A DNA stretch of 11,402 nucleotides. Origin: Nitrospirae bacterium RBG_19FT_COMBO_42_15. Its GTDB lineage: Bacteria > Nitrospirota > CAKKRA01 > 9FT-COMBO-42-15. The translations under genes and the position numbers were made by a program. The notes beneath the pieces are model-generated. The model ran no database searches. It had not been told where the DNA came from and worked only from the letters and a program-made list of their open reading frames with translations. The stretch is taken from assembly GCA_001803815.1 (NCBI GenBank), contig MHEL01000138.1, positions 1 to 11,402 on the forward strand. Reading direction: 5' to 3'. Shown one piece after another: positions 6,473-11,402 of this stretch (position 1 is its first letter; every line of letters starts with the position of its first letter).

Positions 6473-7807
6473 ATGGAAAGCATCCTGATAGTTGAAGACG
6501 AATTAGAGATTATTGAATTACTGAGGGATTATCTCAAAAAGAAAGGATATGAGGTTGCCTCAGCCTCTAATGCCAATGATGCCATAAAAAAGGTTGAAGA
6601 AACTGACTATGACCTTATTATAAGCGACCTGATGATGAAGGGAACAAACGGCCTTGAACTTTTAAATGCTGTCAAAAAGATAAGAGAGGATGCTGTAGTA
6701 ATAATAATCACTGCCTTTGGAACAATTGAAACAGCGGTAGAGGCAATAAAACGAGGGGCATACCATTTTGTTACAAAGCCGTTTAAACTGTCAGATATTG
6801 AAGTCATAATTAAAAAGGCTGTTGAAGAAAAAAGAATAAAAAAAGAGAATCTCCTTTTAAGAGAGGCTGTTGAAAAGAGATATAAATTTGAAAATATAAT
6901 TGGAAGAAGCAAGGCAATGCATGAGGTCTTTGAGCTTATTAAAAGGGTATCTGCGACAAACAGCAACGTTATAATATACGGGGAAAGCGGAACAGGAAAG
7001 GAGCTTGTAGCTAAGGCAGTTCATTTTAACAGCCCGAGAAAAAAGATGCCGTTTATCGCGATAAACTGCAGCGCCATACCTGACGGCCTGCTTGAGAGCG
7101 AGCTATTCGGGCATCTGAAAGGTTCATTTACAGGCGCGCATATCACAAAAAAAGGGCTTTTTGAAGAGGCAGACGGAGGCAGCATCTTTTTAGATGAAAT
7201 CGGAGATATGAGCCTGAACCTTCAGGCAAAGCTTCTGCGTGTTATAGAAAATAAAGAGATACGGCCTGTCGGCGGAAATGAATTCAAAAAGGTTGATACA
7301 AGAATCATTGCTGCTACGCACAAAGATATTGAAGGTGAGGTTAATAAAAATCGGTTTAGGGAAGACCTCTATTACAGGCTCAATGTAATACCTATTAAGC
7401 TGCCGAACCTTGCTGAGCGAAAAGAGGATATACCGATTTTAGCGGAATATTTCTTAAAAAAATATTCCCTTGAGATGAATACAGCAGTAAAAGGGATAAC
7501 TAAAGAGGCAGTAGATATATTAATAAAGCATAACTGGATAGGAAATGTAAGAGAGCTTGAGAATGTAATTGAAAGGTCTGTTGCTTTATCAAGGCATTTT
7601 GTCATACAGCCGACAGACCTGCCTGATTATCTGCAAAAAAATGATGCTGATATATTAAAAAGAGCTGTGGAGAAGAAAATGCGGTTAAATGAATTTCAAG
7701 GATTTTATATAAAAAGCGTGTTACAAGAGGTAAACGGCGATAAGAACAAGGCAGCAAAAATATTAGGAATAAATAAAAGGACACTCTACAGAAAAGTGGG
7801 AAAATGA
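6473..7807 (+). CDS. NtrC-family sigma-54-dependent response regulator
   Basis: Phosphorylation-controlled activator of RNA polymerase with sigma-54. The 444 aa follow the classic order. The receiver (1-120) has acidic Glu8/Asp9, phosphoacceptor Asp52, Thr80 and Lys102. The AAA+ domain (about 140-380) has Walker A GESGTGKE (170-177), the sigma-54 contact loop GSFTGA (217-222, Ser in place of the more usual Ala), Walker B ending Asp241-Glu242, and arginine-rich RFREDLYYRL (294-303). The C-terminal Fis-type helix-turn-helix is about 418-442 (NKAAKILGINKRTLYRK). It begins 1 nt after the kinase and its TGA overlaps the glgC ATG by 4 nt, so both couplings look translational. I see no -24/-12 site in the non-coding DNA of this window, so its targets are probably elsewhere. 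Confidence 0.96.
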   Translation: MESILIVEDELEIIELLRDYLKKKGYEVASASNANDAIKKVEETDYDLIISDLMMKGTNGLELLNAVKKIREDAVVIIITAFGTIETAVEAIKRGAYHFVTKPFKLSDIEVIIKKAVEEKRIKKENLLLREAVEKRYKFENIIGRSKAMHEVFELIKRVSATNSNVIIYGESGTGKELVAKAVHFNSPRKKMPFIAINCSAIPDGLLESELFGHLKGSFTGAHITKKGLFEEADGGSIFLDEIGDMSLNLQAKLLRVIENKEIRPVGGNEFKKVDTRIIAATHKDIEGEVNKNRFREDLYYRLNVIPIKLPNLAERKEDIPILAEYFLKKYSLEMNTAVKGITKEAVDILIKHNWIGNVRELENVIERSVALSRHFVIQPTDLPDYLQKNDADILKRAVEKKMRLNEFQGFYIKSVLQEVNGDKNKAAKILGINKRTLYRKVGK

Positions 7808-9030
7808 GCAATGTAATAACAATGATACTTGCCGGAGGGGCTGGCACAAGGCTTGAGCCTTTAACAAAAGAAAGGGCAAAGCCGGCAGTCCCTTTTGGAG
7901 GCCGATACCGCATCATTGACTTTGTCTTAAGCAGCTTTGTCAATTCCGGTTTTTTCAAGATAAAGATATTAACTCAAATCATGGCGTCATCCCTGATTGA
8001 GCATATAGACCGTGCATGGCAGCTATCCTCTGTAGTAGGACAATATATTAACCCTGTGCCCGCACAGATGAGAAAAGGCGCCCACTGGTACCTCGGCACA
8101 GCAGATGCAGTATATCAAAATCTGAATATTATTCGTGATGAAGACCCTGAATATGTCTGTATCTTTGGGGGCGACCATATCTACAAAATGGATGTCGGCC
8201 AGATGCTCCGTTATCATATACAAAAAAAGGCGGATGTAACAGTTGCGACTGTGCCTGTCCCTGTTTCTGAGGCTTCTGCCTTTGGCGTAATTGAGGTTGA
8301 AAAAGACTGGAGGATAAAGGGATTTGAAGAGAAACCAAAGGCCCCAACGTCCATACCAGGAAGACCCAAGAAGGCGCTTGCATCAATGGGGAATTATATC
8401 TTTAATCCAAAAATATTGATAGAAGCGCTTGAAAAAGATGCGGCAGACAAAGACTCCTCTCACGATTTTGGCAAGAATATCCTGCCTGCTATGATTAACA
8501 AAAGAAATGTCTTTGCCTATAATTTTATGACTAATATAATACCGGGCATGTCCAAGTCTGAGCGGGGCTATTGGCGTGATGTGGGAACAATAGATTCATA
8601 CTGGACTGCCAATATGGACCTGATAACTGTTACGCCTCTCTTTAATCTTTACAACTATAAATGGCCTATCAGGACATACTATCCGTCTTACCCGCCTGCC
8701 AAATTTGTTTTTGCAGAGAAAGGCCAAAGGATGGGGATTGCAACAGACTCCATGGTCTGCGAGGGATGCATAATCAGCGGCGGACATATAGATAAAAGCA
8801 TCCTATCACCCCGCGTCAGGATAAACAGCTATTCCTTTGTAACAGAATCAATCTTAATGGAAGATGTTGAAATCGGAAGATATGCAAAGATTAAAAGGGC
8901 AATCATTGATAAGGGCGTAAAGATTCCGCCTGATATGCACATAGGCTATGATATTGAAGAGGACAAGAAAAAATTCTATGTTTCGCCGAATGGGATAGTA
9001 GTAATATCAAAAGGAACAATCCTTGAGTAA
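7804..9030 (+). CDS. glgC: Glucose-1-phosphate adenylyltransferase (ADP-glucose pyrophosphorylase)
   Basis: Makes ADP-glucose from ATP and glucose 1-phosphate, the committed step of bacterial glycogen synthesis; cytoplasmic tetramer in the family. The 408 aa are of normal length. The nucleotide loop LAGGAGTRLEPLTKERAKPAVPFGG is at 9-33, and FGGDHIYKMD at 121-130 holds the catalytic Asp124. FEEKP (174-178) contains Lys177, matching the glucose-1-phosphate-binding Lys195 of E. coli. SHDFGKNILP is at 219-228, YWRDVGTIDSYW at 256-267, and a C-terminal left-handed beta-helix covers about 295-400. Arg34 stands where E. coli GlgC has the activator-site Lys39, so allosteric control may differ. The ATG overlaps the regulator stop (ATGA), an unusual direct coupling of a two-component pair to glgC. 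Its TAA is immediately followed by the repeat element at 9031. Confidence 0.96.
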   Translation: MSNVITMILAGGAGTRLEPLTKERAKPAVPFGGRYRIIDFVLSSFVNSGFFKIKILTQIMASSLIEHIDRAWQLSSVVGQYINPVPAQMRKGAHWYLGTADAVYQNLNIIRDEDPEYVCIFGGDHIYKMDVGQMLRYHIQKKADVTVATVPVPVSEASAFGVIEVEKDWRIKGFEEKPKAPTSIPGRPKKALASMGNYIFNPKILIEALEKDAADKDSSHDFGKNILPAMINKRNVFAYNFMTNIIPGMSKSERGYWRDVGTIDSYWTANMDLITVTPLFNLYNYKWPIRTYYPSYPPAKFVFAEKGQRMGIATDSMVCEGCIISGGHIDKSILSPRVRINSYSFVTESILMEDVEIGRYAKIKRAIIDKGVKIPPDMHIGYDIEEDKKKFYVSPNGIVVISKGTILE

Positions 9031-9153
9031 ACGGCTTCGTAAAAAGTCCATCTGCTGCGTTGTCGCTTCGGCCTCGCATCCTCACATACAAAATAGTATG
9101 CTGCGGTACGAGTCCTCGCTCCGCCTTGCATCTGGAGCTTTTTACTTTGCCGT
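9031..9153 (+). repeat. Intergenic repeat copy 3 (123 nt, large imperfect palindrome)
   Basis: It begins ACGGCTTCGTAAAAAG (9031-9046) directly after the glgC stop and ends CTTTTTACTTTGCCGT (9138-9153), 16 nt before the GH57 start. The closing arms pair as ACGGC/GCCGT (5 bp), a 3x3 TTC/TTT mismatch, then GTAAAAAG/CTTTTTAC (8 bp). The GC-rich interior is an imperfect palindrome centred on CATAC-AAAATA-GTATG (about 9085-9100), unlike the A/G-rich interiors of copies 1 and 2. The element is flanked by TAA on both sides (9028-9030, 9154-9156), a possible short target duplication. No transposase or reading frame is present, so any mobility would depend on an enzyme elsewhere. Confidence 0.8.
9118..9143 (+). 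terminator. Weak terminator-like hairpin at the distal end of repeat copy 3
   Basis: GCTCC (9118-9122), an 11-nt loop, GGAGC (9134-9138), then five T residues. The stem is short and the loop large, so it may only attenuate transcription between glgC and the GH57 gene. The same T run also belongs to the element's terminal repeat. Confidence 0.25.
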
Positions 9154-9169
9154 TAAATCTTAGATTTTT

Positions 9170-11332
9170 ATGACCAAACATCTCAAAATAGCATTTCTGT
9201 GGCACATGCATCAGCCCTATTATATTGATCCTTTAACAAACAGGGCGTCAATGCCGTGGGTAAGGCTTCACGGAACAAAAAGCTATTATGACATGATAAG
9301 GATACTTGATGAATTTCCATCAATCAAGGCTACATTTAATCTTGTGCCTGCCCTGCTAAAACAGCTCATTGAATATACCGAAGGCAATATAAAAGACACA
9401 TTCCTTGAATATACAATGAAGCCTGCTTCAGATTTAACAGAGGATGAAAGAAGATTTATCCTTACCAACTTCTTTATGGCAAACTGGGAGACAATTATAT
9501 CGCCGAATAAAGGCTATCTGCGGGTTCTTGAAAAAAGGGGAAGGCATATATATCCTCATACAATAGGCGATGCTGTAAAAAGCTTCGGCGACAAGGACAT
9601 AACAGATTTACAAACATGGTTTAATCTTGGATGGTTCGGCTTTAAAGCAGAAGAGGAATATGAAGAAATAAGAGAGCTAAAGAAAAAAGGAAGGAATTTT
9701 TCAGAAGACGAGAAAAAGAGGATGATTGATATTCAGATGGAAATATTGAAGAAAATTATTCCTGCATATAAGAAGGCTGAGGAAAAGGGACAGATAGAGC
9801 TTACTACCTCGCCGTTTTATCATCCGATAATGCCGCTTCTTAATAATACGGAGATTTCAAGACGCTCGCTTCCGGATAAACCGATGCCGGAGAAATTCAG
9901 CAGCCCTGAGGATGCCGCCTCTCAAATAAAAATGGCAATTGACTGCCATGAAAAGATATTCGGAAAAAAGCCGGATGGGATGTGGCCTTCAGAAGGCTCT
10001 GTATGCCCTGAAATTATCCCGATGATGCGCAGCTCAGGAATTAGCTGGACTGCTACAGATGAAGGCATACTATTCAGGACAATAGGAAAAAAGGACAAGG
10101 CAGAATATTTATACAAGCCTTATAAGGCAGTCTACCATGATAAAGATGTATCAGTTATCTTCAGAGACCAGGGGCTCTCTGACCTTGTTGGGTTTACATA
10201 TTCAAAAAACCCGCAGGCTGCTGCTGCAAATGACCTTATCCAGCACTTTTACGAAATAAGGAATGCCGTATCAGACAAACCGCATCTTGTTTCAATAATA
10301 CTTGACGGCGAAAACCCATGGGAAAACTATCCAAACAACGGCAGTGATTTTCTTAGAAACCTCTATAAAGGGCTGTCAGATGCTGAGGGGCTTGAAACTG
10401 TAAGAATTAATGATTATCTTAATGAAAATCCGCCGACTGACGCCTTAGATAATATCCATTCAGGCTCTTGGATAAACAGCAACTTTGCTATATGGATAGG
10501 CTCATATGAAAAAAATCTGGGATGGGACTATTTAAAAAGAACAAGGGAGTTCTTGAAAGAGGCAGAGGGCACAGGCCAATATTCTTCAGATGATATAAAC
10601 AGATGCTATGAATCTATTTATATAGCAGAAGGGAGCGACTGGTTCTGGTGGTATGGAGATGATTTCTCCAGTGATAATGACGAGGAGTTTGACAGACTCT
10701 TCAGGACGCATCTTTCCAATGTCTACAGGATGCTAAAAAAGGATGTGCCATCATATCTTGAAACCCCGATTATACAGTTTCATGAGGTAAGTCCTGAAAA
10801 GGCGCCAACTGGTTTTATAACGCCTATAATTGACGGAAGGATAACAGATTATTTTGAATGGCTTGAGGCAGGGTGTATAATAAGCGCCAGGCACAGAGGC
10901 ACGATGTATAAAACAGAGAGATTTATTGAGGAGATATATTATGGCTTTGACCTGAATAAACTTTTTATACGCATTGATTCTGTTCTTGATATAGAACTTG
11001 AAGAGGATTTAATGGCAGAAGTCATCGTCTTTGACAATGAAGAGTTCAGATTGACGTTCCCATTTGGTAAAAAGGGTGTAAGTTCATACACGCTTATCAG
11101 GGCATTTAACGGCAAAACAGAGAAGATAAAGGAAATAGAAAGCATCAGTACAGACAAGATAATTGAGCTGTCTATGCCATTTTCTGAATTAAACTTAAAG
11201 GCAGGGGATTCTGTAAAGATAAACATAAAGCTTGAAAAAAATAATATTGAAATAGAACGTTATCCGCAAAAAGGCTTTATATTGCTGACTGTGCCGGATG
11301 AAAACTTTGAAAGGATAATGTGGAGGGTATAA
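9170..11332 (+). CDS. Glycoside hydrolase family 57 alpha-glucan enzyme
   Basis: Retaining alpha-glucan hydrolase or transferase, probably acting on glycogen or maltodextrin. No signal peptide is present, so it should be cytoplasmic. Of 720 aa, the catalytic barrel covers about 5-430 with the GH57 motifs in order: WHMHQPYY (11-18), the IELTTSPFYHPIMPLL strand (209-224), MWPSEGSV (271-278) with the probable nucleophile Glu275, and ILDGENPWE (377-385) with the probable acid/base Asp379. A helical region about 450-530 includes the aromatic SDWFWWYGDDFS (489-500). A C-terminal beta-rich domain fills about 530-720. The family includes alpha-amylases, amylopullulanases, branching enzymes and 4-alpha-glucanotransferases, and I cannot choose between these. 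Pairing with glgC supports storage-glucan turnover. The N-terminus fits the family start, although no Shine-Dalgarno precedes the ATG. Confidence 0.93.
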   Translation: MTKHLKIAFLWHMHQPYYIDPLTNRASMPWVRLHGTKSYYDMIRILDEFPSIKATFNLVPALLKQLIEYTEGNIKDTFLEYTMKPASDLTEDERRFILTNFFMANWETIISPNKGYLRVLEKRGRHIYPHTIGDAVKSFGDKDITDLQTWFNLGWFGFKAEEEYEEIRELKKKGRNFSEDEKKRMIDIQMEILKKIIPAYKKAEEKGQIELTTSPFYHPIMPLLNNTEISRRSLPDKPMPEKFSSPEDAASQIKMAIDCHEKIFGKKPDGMWPSEGSVCPEIIPMMRSSGISWTATDEGILFRTIGKKDKAEYLYKPYKAVYHDKDVSVIFRDQGLSDLVGFTYSKNPQAAAANDLIQHFYEIRNAVSDKPHLVSIILDGENPWENYPNNGSDFLRNLYKGLSDAEGLETVRINDYLNENPPTDALDNIHSGSWINSNFAIWIGSYEKNLGWDYLKRTREFLKEAEGTGQYSSDDINRCYESIYIAEGSDWFWWYGDDFSSDNDEEFDRLFRTHLSNVYRMLKKDVPSYLETPIIQFHEVSPEKAPTGFITPIIDGRITDYFEWLEAGCIISARHRGTMYKTERFIEEIYYGFDLNKLFIRIDSVLDIELEEDLMAEVIVFDNEEFRLTFPFGKKGVSSYTLIRAFNGKTEKIKEIESISTDKIIELSMPFSELNLKAGDSVKINIKLEKNNIEIERYPQKGFILLTVPDENFERIMWRV

Positions 11333-11402
11333 AACTCCTATATAATTAAAAAAAATATTCTCCTTTAATAAAAATAATGGTATGATATATATAATTTATT
11401 TT

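Noticed and set aside
9031..9169. Possible sigma-54 (-24/-12) promoter for the GH57 gene, given the sigma-54 activator upstream
   Set aside because: I looked for GG, 10 nt, GC spacing with TGGCAC/TTGC character here, in 4399-4578 and in 7700-7803. No site has both elements at the right distance.
9572..9598. A fourth repeat end: GTAAAAAGCTTCGGC inside the GH57 gene
   Set aside because: It lacks the ordered ACGGC-TTC-GTAAAAAG arrangement and a partner end, and it encodes ordinary residues (Val-Lys-Ser-Phe-Gly). It looks like chance.
11333..11402. Terminator or promoter after the GH57 gene
   Set aside because: The 70 nt are AT-rich with A runs but no GC stem, and TATGAT-like words near 11380 have no matching -35. 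The next gene is outside the window, so nothing can be supported.

Overview
The window comes from a bacterial chromosome of fairly low GC (about 40% by eye). It is probably a Gram-negative, uncultivated-type organism: there is a membrane-anchored Do/HtrA protease, a cyclophilin with an export signal, an NtrC-type sigma-54 activator, the MEP isoprenoid pathway, and a glgC/GH57 alpha-glucan pair. This would suit a deltaproteobacterial or Nitrospirota-like lineage, but the sequence does not settle the phylum. No tRNA, rRNA, CRISPR, phage or transposase gene is visible.

Left half (1-4398, all minus strand). Read in the direction of transcription it is htrA, a YacL-type membrane PIN-TRAM protein, ispD, ispF, then cysE (cut by the window edge). 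PIN-TRAM, ispD and ispF are tightly packed (6-nt gap, then a 4-nt overlap). The order yacL-ispD-ispF-cysE resembles the Bacillus subtilis block yacL-ispD-ispF-gltX-cysE without gltX.

Centre (4399-4578). A 180-nt AT-rich divergent control region separates htrA from the rightward genes. It holds a consensus sigma-70 promoter for the rightward unit (TTGACA, 18 nt, TATAAT), a weaker leftward candidate, a strong Shine-Dalgarno for htrA and a small leader hairpin.

Right half (4579-11332, all plus strand). The order is an exported cyclophilin, a soluble GAF-containing histidine kinase, a sigma-54-dependent response regulator, glgC (ADP-glucose pyrophosphorylase) and a GH57 alpha-glucan enzyme. Gaps up to glgC are 18 nt, 1 nt and a 4-nt overlap, so these genes look like one operon. 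It links a two-component system to glycogen synthesis and turnover.

The least ordinary content is a family of three non-coding repeats (423-483, 2790-2902, 9031-9153). They share imperfect terminal inverted repeats, ACGGCAAAGTAAAAAG at one end and ACGGCTTCGTAAAAAG at the other, around different interiors. All three lie between co-directional genes and point the same way: the TTC end touches or overlaps the 3' end of the upstream gene (ispF, htrA, glgC) and the AAA end faces the next gene. One copy supplies the last three codons and the stop of ispF. As RNA, each could close into a stem with a conserved 3x3 pyrimidine internal loop. They may be MITE-like non-autonomous elements, intercistronic RNA elements, or both.
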